Under the pieces are notes generated by a model. That model was not told the DNA's origin, searched no databases, and saw only the letters and a list, made by a program, of their open reading frames with translations. Shown in pieces: positions 1 through 7,301 of a stretch of DNA of 38,837 nt (its first letter is position 1; every line of letters starts with the position of its first letter). A program made the position numbers and the translations under genes. Location: assembly GCA_000155715.1 (NCBI GenBank), contig DS990611.1, positions 1 through 38,837 on the forward strand, in the 5' to 3' direction. Source of the DNA: a gamma proteobacterium HTCC5015. Its GTDB lineage: Bacteria; Pseudomonadota; Gammaproteobacteria; HTCC5015.

Positions 1-1309
1 TTTTTTGGATTCTAAAAACCCAAGACATAAGGTCATTCAAGACGAAGATGAAATAATAAAAGAGCTAATCAAGGTCACTAAAGGTGGCGTTTTGAGAATG
101 GCTGAAGATATTGCAGAGAACGGGCTTAATCAGAGTGAGCTTTTCTGGTTGATTGAAGGTGAAAATGGTGAACTTATAGTAACTGAAGGCAATCGTCGCT
201 TATGTGCGGTAAAGATACTGAATGACCCAGATCGCTGCCCTTCAGACCATAGAGACAAAATCAAAAAGCTAGCAGAAAAAAACGCTGAAAATATACCCGA
301 TGAAGTGGCCTGCAGCATTTTTAAAAACAGAGATCAAGTAGACTTTTGGTTAGATAGAAAGCACAACGGCGCACAAGATGGTCGTGGCTTCGTGCCGTGG
401 GATGCGGAAGCTAAAACTAGATTTGCCAATAGAAAGGAAGAGGGGCCCTCAAAAAGCCGAAATAGCTTGCCTTTAAGTCTTTTAGATTATGCAGTGAGAA
501 GGAATTTGATATCAAAAGAGGAAAGGGAATCATTAAAAATCACAACACTTGCTCGCTTTCTTGGAAATAGTTTTTTAAGGGAAATGATGGGAATAACCAG
601 CCCATCAACGTCAGCGCAAGTTGAAATTAATGTGTCGGACGCTGAATTTGAAGCCTGCTTAAAGTACTTTCTTGAGGATGCACTAAGGGAAGATACCCCT
701 GTTAATTCTCGGGCCAAAGCCCCTGAAGTTGTAAAATATGCGAAAGAAATGTCACAGAAAGGGCATACCCCTAAATCTCATGACGATGAGCCTCACACAC
801 TAAGTGTAAGCAAGAGTGATGATGACTCTAAAGATGATGCAGATAATTCGCGCAGCAAAGAAAAATATAGGGGGATTACTCTCGTTCCTAAGCAGTTCAA
901 AGCAAGCACAGGAAGTAAAACACAGGACAGAATTTTAAAAGAGCTGAAATCTTTAAACTGCAATACATTCCCTGCAGCGAGCGCGGTGCTTTGCCGAGCT
1001 TTCTTGGAAGATACCTATATCTCATTTTTAGAGAAGAAAGATGGGAAGAAGCCCCAATTTAGTAAATCTTCTGACTTGCTTAATAAAGTGGTAAAAGCTA
1101 TTCAGCCAGAGAAGAGTAATTTGGGAAGAAATCAAGATAAAGCATTTCAGGCTCTAAGGCGTTTGTCTATGCAAAACTCAGGCAGCTTTTTGGCGCCTGC
1201 TTCTCTGGGGGCTCTAGCTCATGGAACATATTACCCTGACGGAAAAGCACTTCAGACGGAATGGGATAATATCGAGGAAATTGTTCGATATATGCTAATA
1301 AATTCCTAG
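1..1309 (+). CDS. ParB/Srx-fold N-terminal domain protein, 5' end outside window
   Basis: The reading frame is open to the window edge. The first possible start is a TTG at 5, so the true start probably lies upstream. Counting from that TTG (434 aa), residues about 30-75 carry a ParB-like signature, with V-T-E-G-N-R-R-L-C-A-V-K at about 59-70 matching the GNRR-type box of ParB/Spo0J-like domains. A Ser/Asp-rich linker follows at about 255-285. The C-terminal part, about 305-434, looks helical and ends in a conserved-looking FLAP-SLGALAHG stretch near 395-408; I do not recognise this domain. ParB-fold proteins in accessory elements bind DNA or act as nucleases, and this one sits 62 bp upstream of a DNA adenine methyltransferase gene, so a role in DNA modification or defence is possible but inferred. 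The AT-rich composition fits acquired DNA. Confidence 0.6.
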   Translation, partial: FLDSKNPRHKVIQDEDEIIKELIKVTKGGVLRMAEDIAENGLNQSELFWLIEGENGELIVTEGNRRLCAVKILNDPDRCPSDHRDKIKKLAEKNAENIPDEVACSIFKNRDQVDFWLDRKHNGAQDGRGFVPWDAEAKTRFANRKEEGPSKSRNSLPLSLLDYAVRRNLISKEERESLKITTLARFLGNSFLREMMGITSPSTSAQVEINVSDAEFEACLKYFLEDALREDTPVNSRAKAPEVVKYAKEMSQKGHTPKSHDDEPHTLSVSKSDDDSKDDADNSRSKEKYRGITLVPKQFKASTGSKTQDRILKELKSLNCNTFPAASAVLCRAFLEDTYISFLEKKDGKKPQFSKSSDLLNKVVKAIQPEKSNLGRNQDKAFQALRRLSMQNSGSFLAPASLGALAHGTYYPDGKALQTEWDNIEEIVRYMLINS

Positions 1310-1312
1310 CCA

Positions 1313-1337
1313 AATTCAGTGGTGGCCACCAATTCAG
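1313..1337. promoter_or_regulatory. Palindromic operator-like site before the first methyltransferase gene
   Basis: A perfect 12-bp palindrome, TGGTGGCCACCA (1320-1331), is flanked by two direct copies of AATTCAG (1313-1319 and 1331-1337). It occupies the 62-bp gap between the ParB-like gene and the D12 methyltransferase gene, where a dimeric repressor or a modification-sensitive regulator could bind. No clear -35/-10 pair is visible. The assignment as an operator is inference. Confidence 0.35.
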
Positions 1338-1371
1338 CCCTCTTGTACAATGGGTCAAAAGAGAGGTTTTT

Positions 1372-2229
1372 ATGGCAAATAGTCCTTCACCTTTGAGGTA
1401 TCCAGGCGGAAAAACACCCATACTTTCTATGGTCACGGATATTCTTAAGGCTAACAAGCTAGAGCGTGGTCATTATGTCGAGCCATATGCCGGCGGCTGT
1501 GGTTTAGCTTTGTCTCTTTTGTTCGGTGGTTTTGTCAGGGAAATTCACATCAATGACATCGATCGATCAATATGGGCTTTTTGGAACGCCGTTTTAAATC
1601 AAACAGAGGAACTGGTGGCCAAAATAGAAGGTACTCCTGTGACTATTGAGGAATGGGAGCGGCAGAAAGCTATATGGCGATCTGAAAATGTTGACGACTT
1701 TGATTTAGGTTTTTCGGCTTTTTATCTTAACCGAACAAACCGCTCTGGAATCATTCGAAAAGCTGGTGTTATCGGAGGTTTATCGCAGTCAGGAAAGTAT
1801 AAAATTGATTGCCGTTTTAACAAGGAGGGTCTCATCCAGAGAATAAGAAGGGTCAAAAAATATGGCAGCAAGATTCATTTGTACAATGAAGATGCCGTCG
1901 ACTTCATAAAATCCTCGGACTCCCAGCTTCCACCTGAAACGCTTTTTTGTATTGATCCACCTTATTACGATAAAGGTTCAGCCTTATATACTAATTTTTA
2001 TAAACCTGAAGACCACGCAGGCCTTTCTCAGGTAATCATTGATATAGATCATCCTTGGATACTAACTTACGACAATGTTGAAGCAATCAAAAAGCTTTAT
2101 CGGCGTCGTCGCCAGTATAACTTTGATTTAAATTACTCCGCCGCCAACAAAGGAAAAGGAACTGAAATACTGGTGGCTGGTAAAGGCGTCAAAATTCCGA
2201 CCAAATTAGACCTACAAAAAGTGGCTTAG
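1372..2229 (+). CDS. D12-class N6-adenine DNA methyltransferase (Dam-like), first copy
   Basis: The 285-aa product transfers a methyl group from SAM to adenine N6 in DNA. It has the class features in order: R-Y-P-G-G-K at 9-14, the SAM-binding motif YVEPYAGG at 35-42, and the catalytic DPPY at 195-198. The start ATG at 1372 has GAGAGG (1361-1366) at good spacing. Length is normal for the MethyltransfD12 family. It lies 62 bp after the ParB-like gene, in the same direction and with the same AT-rich composition, so the two probably form one cassette. No cognate restriction endonuclease is visible in the window, so it may be an orphan (self-protecting or regulatory) methyltransferase, or its partner may lie upstream. 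The recognition site cannot be read from the sequence. Confidence 0.88.
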   Translation: MANSPSPLRYPGGKTPILSMVTDILKANKLERGHYVEPYAGGCGLALSLLFGGFVREIHINDIDRSIWAFWNAVLNQTEELVAKIEGTPVTIEEWERQKAIWRSENVDDFDLGFSAFYLNRTNRSGIIRKAGVIGGLSQSGKYKIDCRFNKEGLIQRIRRVKKYGSKIHLYNEDAVDFIKSSDSQLPPETLFCIDPPYYDKGSALYTNFYKPEDHAGLSQVIIDIDHPWILTYDNVEAIKKLYRRRRQYNFDLNYSAANKGKGTEILVAGKGVKIPTKLDLQKVA

Positions 2230-2263
2230 TTGTAAGTTTTACTTTTACAGCCCGCAAATGTTG

Positions 2264-2440
2264 CCCCCTATTCTAGGGGGGATATCCTCCCATTGTAGAT
2301 AAAGACAGCGACGCTACCGAATGCGCCAACATTCGGTGGCGCCATCGATCCACGGTGCAAACACCACCGTGAGCCGACCAGGGCTGCCCTGCTGTGCACA
2401 GCGCAGGGAGCGTACCACAAATCTAACAAGGCTCACGAAA
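2264..2440 (+). promoter_or_regulatory. Hairpin-rich leader of the second methyltransferase gene (candidate structured RNA)
   Basis: This gap holds a chain of inverted repeats. H0: CCCCCTA-TTC-TAGGGGG (2264-2280). P1: CGCTACCGAATG (2312-2323) with CATTCGGTGGCG (2330-2341), 12 bp with one G-U pair and a 6-nt loop. P2: CACGGTG (2351-2357) with CACCGTG (2365-2371). P3: CAGGG-CTG-CCCTG (2379-2391), which competes with P3': CCCTGC (2387-2392) with GCAGGG (2403-2408). P2': CGTGAGCC (2368-2375) with GGCTCACG (2430-2437). P2 and P2' share 2368-2371, so they exclude each other. P2' covers the second half of the Shine-Dalgarno AAGG (2428-2431) and the bases before the ATG at 2441. The layout fits a two-state translational switch, but no known riboswitch class is recognised. 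Confidence 0.5.
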
Positions 2441-3247
2441 ATGCATAAACCAATCATTCCATGGATGGGCGGAAAAGGCCGCCTCATCGACTGGATTATC
2501 CCTAAATTTCCAGAGCACCAATGTTATGTCGAAGCGTTCGCCGGCGCGGGCGCCATTTACTTTGCCAAGCCGCCGACGCGCGTAGAGATCCTCAATGATG
2601 TGAATAACGAGCTGGTAAACCTTTACCGAGTGCTAAAGCACCATCCCGAAGAGCTCGTGCGCCAATTTAAATGGGCTCTCTCTAGTCGCAAAATCTACGA
2701 ATGGCACCAGGCCACACCGCCCGAGTCACTCACAGACATTCAGCGAGCCGCCCGTTTTTACTACCTCCAAAAGTTGGCTTTTGGTGGCAAGGTCGAAGGC
2801 CAGTCCTTTGGCACTGCTACCACATCACCGCCGCGGCTAAATCTCTTTCGCCTGGAAGAGGATCTCAGCCAAGCTCACCTGAGATTACAGTCCACCTATA
2901 TCGAGCACCTGAGCTGGGAAAAAGTGGTGCAAAAGTACGATAGAGAGCACACGCTCCATTATCTGGATCCGCCGTACTGGGACACGGCAGGCTATGGGGT
3001 TGATTTCGAGTGGCATCACTACGAAAAAATGGCCGAAATGTCCAAGTCAATAAAGGGGAAGATGATCATTAGTATCAATGATCACCCAGATATCCGCGCG
3101 CTTTTTAATGGCTGTTATATGGAGTCTCGTCCATTCCGCTACACGGTGGGTGGTGGCTCGGGAACTGACTGCAACGAGCTGCTCATTTGGAATGAGGCAG
3201 CCAATAAAGCCCCCAAAATGCAGGCCGATTTACTCGCTCAGCTCTAA
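2441..3247 (+). CDS. D12-class N6-adenine DNA methyltransferase (Dam-like), second copy
   Basis: The product (268 aa from ATG 2441) is a SAM-dependent adenine methyltransferase with PWMGGK at 7-12, YVEAFAGAG at 29-37 and DPPY at 176-179. An upstream ATG at 2321 would add 40 residues, but it lies inside hairpin P1 and the added residues do not resemble the family. ATG 2441 has AAGG (2428-2431) nine bases upstream and starts right before the conserved N-terminal motif. Protein sequence and base composition differ clearly from the first methyltransferase, so the two were probably acquired separately. Its last 18 bases overlap the 3' end of the convergent integrase gene. It resembles phage and prophage Dam proteins; specificity is unknown. 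Confidence 0.87.
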   Translation: MHKPIIPWMGGKGRLIDWIIPKFPEHQCYVEAFAGAGAIYFAKPPTRVEILNDVNNELVNLYRVLKHHPEELVRQFKWALSSRKIYEWHQATPPESLTDIQRAARFYYLQKLAFGGKVEGQSFGTATTSPPRLNLFRLEEDLSQAHLRLQSTYIEHLSWEKVVQKYDREHTLHYLDPPYWDTAGYGVDFEWHHYEKMAEMSKSIKGKMIISINDHPDIRALFNGCYMESRPFRYTVGGGSGTDCNELLIWNEAANKAPKMQADLLAQL

Positions 3248-4306
3248 CGTTAGCCAGCTCCAGCCTTGGTATTTGTCAAAGTGCTCAAGTTGTAGAAGGT
3301 GGGTATATCGCTGAAGGCTTGCCCAGCTCTTGTGGCCACTAATCTTAGCTACCACAGGAATTTGCTGGCCAATCTCAAATTGGTGGGTGATGGCTTCATG
3401 TCGCAAGTCGTGAAAGTGTAAGTCCTCGATGCCCAGTATCTTGCAGGTTCGTGTAAATGCTGAGCCTACCGATTTAGAGTTGTAGGGAAATATCCTCTCA
3501 TCGATCTGCGGCATTTGATCAATGATTGCCATAGCCCGAGCGGGCAGGGCGCACCACGTATCGGTCTTTTCTCGAGGGTGTTTCATATCTCTAACCAGTA
3601 CCCGAGAGTTGGCGCGATCGAGGTCACTCCACTGGATTCTGCAAATTTCATCTTGTCGGCGGGTCGAAAATAGCGCAAATAGAGTGATAGGCACCATTGG
3701 TATGGTGGCGCGCTTGTCACGGCTCGAGAAGCTTTCGAGTAGTTGATCCAGTTCGAGAAGCTCGGGGCGCCTATCTCGCTTTTTCGACGCCGCAATGAGC
3801 CGTTCTTTCTTTGCGATGACCTGAGCCTCTTTTATGGATGTTAGCTTTAAAGTCAGGTTTCGCGCGGCCGACACAGACTGGAAGGCTGTGCTCAGCCAAA
3901 TTAAGTCATTCTTCACGGTCGCTGGCCCGGCACCCGAAGCGCGTCTATCGCGGACATGCTGCAATACCTCGGCGGTAGTGAGGGTGGTTGCATCTTTGTC
4001 GGAAATGTCGTGGTTGATTAGCTTTTTCAGGTCGGCCAGCTTGCTGCGGCCAAACGCCATCAGGTCTTGGTAGTCCTCCAAGTAATACGTTAGTACATTG
4101 CCAACACTCGGTCTTTCAGCGGTGGCCGCCGCTAGGCCGCCCGGTTTCATGAGCTCAGCTTCACGCTGAATGGCCCATTCCTTTACAATACTGCGCTTGT
4201 CGGCAGAGAAAGACTCGCTATAGGGGCGTAGGCCCTTGCGATTGATTCGGATCTGCGCGGTATAGCGGATTCCTTTCTTGGTTTTCCGTGGTGTAATTGT
4301 TGCCAT
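3230..4306 (-). CDS. Tyrosine recombinase / integrase of a dusA-targeted island
   Basis: This 358-aa site-specific recombinase has the catalytic set R...HxxR...H...Y: Arg in STRRQDEIC (about 217), H-D-L-R (about 299-302), His in SGHKS (about 325) and Tyr in LQRYTHL (about 334). The N-terminal 55 residues form a basic arm-binding-like domain, followed by a SAM-like core-binding domain. I chose ATG 4306; a TTG at 4315 would add three residues. The gene reads away from dusA, with its start 86 bp from the dusA start. That geometry is typical of the known integrase family that inserts elements into the 5' end of dusA. A TATAAT box at 4346-4351 (minus strand) lies within a repeat cluster that could mediate autoregulation. 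Confidence 0.93.
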   Translation of the reverse strand: MATITPRKTKKGIRYTAQIRINRKGLRPYSESFSADKRSIVKEWAIQREAELMKPGGLAAATAERPSVGNVLTYYLEDYQDLMAFGRSKLADLKKLINHDISDKDATTLTTAEVLQHVRDRRASGAGPATVKNDLIWLSTAFQSVSAARNLTLKLTSIKEAQVIAKKERLIAASKKRDRRPELLELDQLLESFSSRDKRATIPMVPITLFALFSTRRQDEICRIQWSDLDRANSRVLVRDMKHPREKTDTWCALPARAMAIIDQMPQIDERIFPYNSKSVGSAFTRTCKILGIEDLHFHDLRHEAITHQFEIGQQIPVVAKISGHKSWASLQRYTHLLQLEHFDKYQGWSWLTLELSE

Positions 4307-4317
4307 TGTGTTCAAAA

Positions 4318-4365
4318 AATTTGCTTACAGAATTTCTCTAAGCAAATTATAAGCACCGATAAGCA
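4318..4365. repeat. TAAGCA repeat cluster overlapping the integrase promoter
   Basis: A perfect 10-bp inverted repeat, AATTTGCTTA (4318-4327) and TAAGCAAATT (4339-4348), has an 11-bp spacer. Two further direct copies of TAAGCA start at 4350 and 4360, so three same-strand copies are spaced 11 and 10 bp, about one helical turn. On the minus strand the integrase -10 box TATAAT (4346-4351) overlaps the cluster. Such phased repeats fit arm-type binding sites for the integrase or an excisionase, or a repressor operator; which one is inference. A TATAAG at 4348-4353 could serve as a plus-strand -10 for dusA. Confidence 0.5.
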
Positions 4366-4391
4366 ACAAATAACAGAAAATAGTGTAAAAA

Positions 4392-5435
4392 GTGGCAAAA
4401 CCAGCAACAGCAAAAAAACCTGTTAAATCAGGCAAAAGCCCCGTCAAATCAGCGTTTCCGCTAGATCGCACTCTATCCGTCGCGCCCATGATGGATTGGA
4501 CGGACCGTCATTGCCGCTATTTTCACCGCCTGTTGTCACCTCACGCGTTGCTCTACACAGAAATGGTCACCACAGGGGCTTTGTTGCACGGTAATGTGTC
4601 GCGTCATTTGGCGTTTCACAGTGATGAGCATCCTGTGGCGCTACAGTTGGGTGGGTCGGAGCCCGAAGCGATGGCGCGCTGCGCAGAGCTGGCTGAGCGC
4701 TGGGGCTACGATGAAGTGAATATCAATGTCGGTTGTCCGAGTGATCGAGTGCAGTCGGGAGCCTTTGGTGCTTGCCTGATGGCGGAACCCGATACGGTGG
4801 CCTCCTGCGTGGCGGCGATGAAGTCGGCGGTATCGATTCCCGTCACCGTGAAAACGCGCATCGGTATCGACGACATGGATGACTATCAGAATTTGTTTGA
4901 TTTTACGGCTAAGGTGATCGCCGCCAACTGCGACAACCTCACCGTGCATGCTCGCAAGGCTTGGTTAAAGGGGTTAAGCCCGAAAGAGAACCGAGACATT
5001 CCTCCACTGATGTACGACAAGGTGTACCAACTCAAGCGCGATTACCCCGAGCTGGAGGTGTGCATCAACGGTGGTATTACGGACTCGGCTTCGGTGTCTG
5101 AGCATCTGCGCCACACGGATGGCGTCATGATCGGTCGCGCGGCGTACCAAAACCCTTGGTGGTTAGTGGAGTTGGAGCAAAACTTGTTTGATGAATTACA
5201 TCGACCGACGCAGCACGAGGTGGTTGAGGGTATGTTGGAGTATATCGAAGCCGAATTGCTGGCGGGTGGTCAGCTCAAACATATTACTCGGCATATGTTG
5301 GGCTTGTTTCAGGCGGTTCCCGGTGCCAAGCAGTGGCGGCGGCACTTAAGTGAAAATGCGCACTTGCCTGGCGCTGGGCCCGAATTACTGAGAGCGGCTG
5401 CGGCGAAGGTCTCGCCGGAGCCTGTCTCTTGGTGA
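4392..5435 (+). CDS. dusA: tRNA-dihydrouridine synthase A
   Basis: DusA reduces uridine to dihydrouridine in the tRNA D-loop using FMN and NADPH. Visible family features are [13 protein letters not shown] at about 31-43, [10 protein letters not shown] with the catalytic Cys near residue 115, [10 protein letters not shown], and the DusA-specific [17 protein letters not shown]. The 347-aa product is close to the usual length. The GTG start at 4392 gives a Lys/Ala/Pro-rich tail of about 27 residues before the conserved fold; no strong Shine-Dalgarno is seen. The neighbouring integrase indicates that the present promoter and first codons come from the inserted element, which then restores an intact reading frame. 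A start at ATG 4488 is possible but would remove a conserved beta strand. Confidence 0.95.
   Translation: MAKPATAKKPVKSGKSPVKSAFPLDRTLSVAPMMDWTDRHCRYFHRLLSPHALLYTEMVTTGALLHGNVSRHLAFHSDEHPVALQLGGSEPEAMARCAELAERWGYDEVNINVGCPSDRVQSGAFGACLMAEPDTVASCVAAMKSAVSIPVTVKTRIGIDDMDDYQNLFDFTAKVIAANCDNLTVHARKAWLKGLSPKENRDIPPLMYDKVYQLKRDYPELEVCINGGITDSASVSEHLRHTDGVMIGRAAYQNPWWLVELEQNLFDELHRPTQHEVVEGMLEYIEAELLAGGQLKHITRHMLGLFQAVPGAKQWRRHLSENAHLPGAGPELLRAAAAKVSPEPVSW
4480..4515. other. Likely attachment site core inside the 5' end of dusA
   Basis: Known dusA-targeting integrases recombine in the region coding for the conserved [13 protein letters not shown] segment. Here that segment is encoded at about 4476-4517. 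It contains an odd palindrome, GACGG-A-CCGTC (4499-4509), as expected for paired core-binding sites of a tyrosine recombinase. The second attachment site should lie beyond the left edge of the window, so the exact crossover cannot be set here. Confidence 0.45.
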
Positions 5436-5508
5436 CGACTTTTCTTGCGAGCGTTTATTCTGCGCCGCAGCTTGGGTAGTATCCTTTCTTTTCTCAAGAG
5501 TTTTTCCT

Positions 5509-6330
5509 ATGGCTAAAGCCAAAAAAACATCGTCGCCCTCGATGGCGGATCAAGCGGACCGCCACGATTTATACGAGCAGGCGGTACAGTGCTCTGAGTT
5601 TGAAATTGACTGGGTGGTGGATCACTTCCAAACGCTTCGCGGCCGCCCTTTGCGCGAGATGCGAGAAGATTTTTGCGGCACGGCAAATGCTGCCTGTGAG
5701 TTTGTTGCGCGGCACGCTGATAATCGTGCCGTCGGTGTCGATCTCGATCCCGAGGTACTTGAGTGGGGGCGACGCCACCGAGTGGAGCCTCTAGAGGAGG
5801 CGGGCGGACGCGTCGAGCTTATTGAAGGCGACGTGTTGGCGGTGGATACGCCACCCGTTGATGCGCTTCTGGCAATGAACTTTAGCTACTGGTTGTTTAA
5901 ATCGCGCCCGCAGCTGCTCGCTTATTTTAAGAAAGCGCGCGGGCAGCTCAAGGACGACGGTGTGTTGTACATGGACGCCTTTGGCGGTTACGACTGCTTC
6001 AAGGACGATGAGGAAGAGGAGACGGAGCACGACGATTTTACCTATGTGTGGCATTTGTCGAGCTTTAATCCAATCACTCACGAGGCAACTTACTACATTC
6101 ATTTTCGGTTTGACGATGGGTCGTCGCTAGAGCGCGCCTTTGAATACCACTGGCGCCACTGGGGCTTGCCCGAGATTCGCGAGTTGTTGGAAGAGGCGGG
6201 TTTTTCTCGCGTCACGATTTACATGCAGGCTTGGGATGACGAGGAGGATGAGCCCGCAGATGAGTTTGTCGCCTGTGAGGAAGCGGATGCCGATCCCGGT
6301 TGGGTGGCCTATATTACAGCGGAGAAGTAG
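5509..6330 (+). CDS. Class I SAM-dependent methyltransferase, substrate unknown
   Basis: The 273-aa product has a Rossmann-like SAM-binding core. Motif I appears as EDFCGTANAA at about 53-62, an FCGT form instead of the common DxGxG. The acidic loop GVDLD is at 76-80, followed by a motif II/III region at about 105-140. The C-terminal part is very acidic (runs of D and E at about 245-262). The start ATG 5509 lies 73 bp after dusA. A one-residue match to a named enzyme is not possible, so no substrate is given. Its place between dusA and rnpB does not by itself show an RNA role. Confidence 0.8.
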   Translation: MAKAKKTSSPSMADQADRHDLYEQAVQCSEFEIDWVVDHFQTLRGRPLREMREDFCGTANAACEFVARHADNRAVGVDLDPEVLEWGRRHRVEPLEEAGGRVELIEGDVLAVDTPPVDALLAMNFSYWLFKSRPQLLAYFKKARGQLKDDGVLYMDAFGGYDCFKDDEEEETEHDDFTYVWHLSSFNPITHEATYYIHFRFDDGSSLERAFEYHWRHWGLPEIRELLEEAGFSRVTIYMQAWDDEEDEPADEFVACEEADADPGWVAYITAEK

Positions 6331-6364
6331 ACTGTACCTATAGCGTTTTACTGTCGAGGAAAAC

Positions 6365-6631
6365 ATGGAACTTGCAAAAGTTAGAGCTGAGTTGGAAGTG
6401 ATTTATCTGGAGCTTGAGCATCTAGAGTCGAGCGATGTTCACCGCATTGCGGCAGTTCGAGATCAGCTGGGGCAGGTGATTGCCAATTTGCCGAGTGGCG
6501 AAACCGAGGGCGACGAGTTGTCGCCGAGTGAGCAGTTGAGAGCGGCAGTGACTCGCTTTGAATCTGAGCACCCGACGCTGGCGCGGACAACCGAAGAAGT
6601 CATCAATGCCCTGTCGCGGATGGGGATTTAA
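6365..6631 (+). CDS. DUF4404 family small protein
   Basis: This 88-aa soluble protein is mostly helical, with heptad-like Leu/Glu spacing in residues 1-35 suggesting a coiled coil. It ends with the family-like pattern R-F-E-S-E-H-P-T-L at about 63-71 and an LSRMGI C-terminus. ATG 6365 has GAGGA (6356-6360) upstream and begins 34 bp after the methyltransferase stop, so the two may be co-transcribed. The function of DUF4404 proteins is not known. Confidence 0.75.
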   Translation: MELAKVRAELEVIYLELEHLESSDVHRIAAVRDQLGQVIANLPSGETEGDELSPSEQLRAAVTRFESEHPTLARTTEEVINALSRMGI

Positions 6632-6642
6632 ATAAAGCACTG

Positions 6643-6651
6643 TGGCATAAT
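6643..6651 (+). promoter_or_regulatory. Extended -10 promoter of rnpB
   Basis: TG-G-CATAAT (TG at 6643-6644, hexamer at 6646-6651) forms an extended -10 element 7-8 bases before the predicted RNase P RNA 5' end. It starts 12 bases after the DUF4404 stop codon. No good -35 is seen, which is usual for extended -10 promoters. Confidence 0.6.
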
Positions 6652-6658
6652 CCGCGCC

Positions 6659-6998
<340 letters not shown>

Positions 6999-7006
6999 TC
7001 GATATT

Positions 7007-7036
7007 AAAGGCGCCCAAGGGGCGCCTTTGTTGTTT
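7007..7036 (+). terminator. Intrinsic terminator of rnpB
   Basis: AAAGGCGCCC (7007-7016), loop AAG, and GGGCGCCTTT (7020-7029) form a perfect 10-bp stem, followed by TTTGTTGTTT. It starts 9 bases after the RNase P RNA 3' end. Confidence 0.92.
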
Positions 7037-7220
7037 CCTGTGCGCGGGCTTTGTCGTCAAAAAGTAGTTTGCCTCTAAAGTTAAAGTAGATTCTTAGCTG
7101 TTTGAGTTAAGCGTTTGAGTCTGTTTGTCTTCCTCCGTAAGTCAGTTTTTCGAAATTCGCCCCACTTTGAGAAGAAACGCTAAGTGCTTGTCCTGTAAGG
7201 GAAAAAATACATAGCCTTGC

Positions 7221-7249
7221 TTGCAAAAGGGCTTTTTCAGGCCTATAGT
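7221..7249 (+). promoter_or_regulatory. Sigma70 promoter of the dcw cluster
   Basis: TTGCAA (7221-7226), a 17-bp spacer and TATAGT (7244-7249) make a near-consensus promoter, predicting transcription from about 7256 and a 45-nt leader to mraZ. It is the only strong promoter-like pair in the 265 bp between the rnpB terminator and mraZ; the rest of that gap (7037-7220) shows nothing recognisable. Confidence 0.75.
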
Positions 7250-7281
7250 GCATCAAAGTGCACTTAAGTGGGGCGAAGTGT
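7247..7281 (+). promoter_or_regulatory. MraZ operator: four AGTG repeats with 10-bp period
   Basis: AGTG occurs at 7247, 7257, 7267 and 7277, exactly 10 bp apart. Three of the copies are in AAGTG context. MraZ is known to repress its own operon by binding short direct repeats of this type (AAAGTG/GTGGG-like) with about one helical turn spacing. The first repeat overlaps the -10 hexamer, so MraZ binding should block transcription of the whole cluster. Confidence 0.72.
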
Positions 7282-7301
7282 CCCAAGGATCCTGAAAGCC
7301 A

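Noticed and set aside
2264-2280. CCCCCTA-TTC-TAGGGGG as an intrinsic terminator of the first methyltransferase gene
   Set aside because: No T-run follows the stem; it was kept only as part of the structured leader.
2321-2440. N-terminal extension of the second methyltransferase from ATG 2321
   Set aside because: The ATG lies inside hairpin P1, the 40 added residues have no family likeness, and ATG 2441 has a well-placed ribosome binding site just before the conserved motif.
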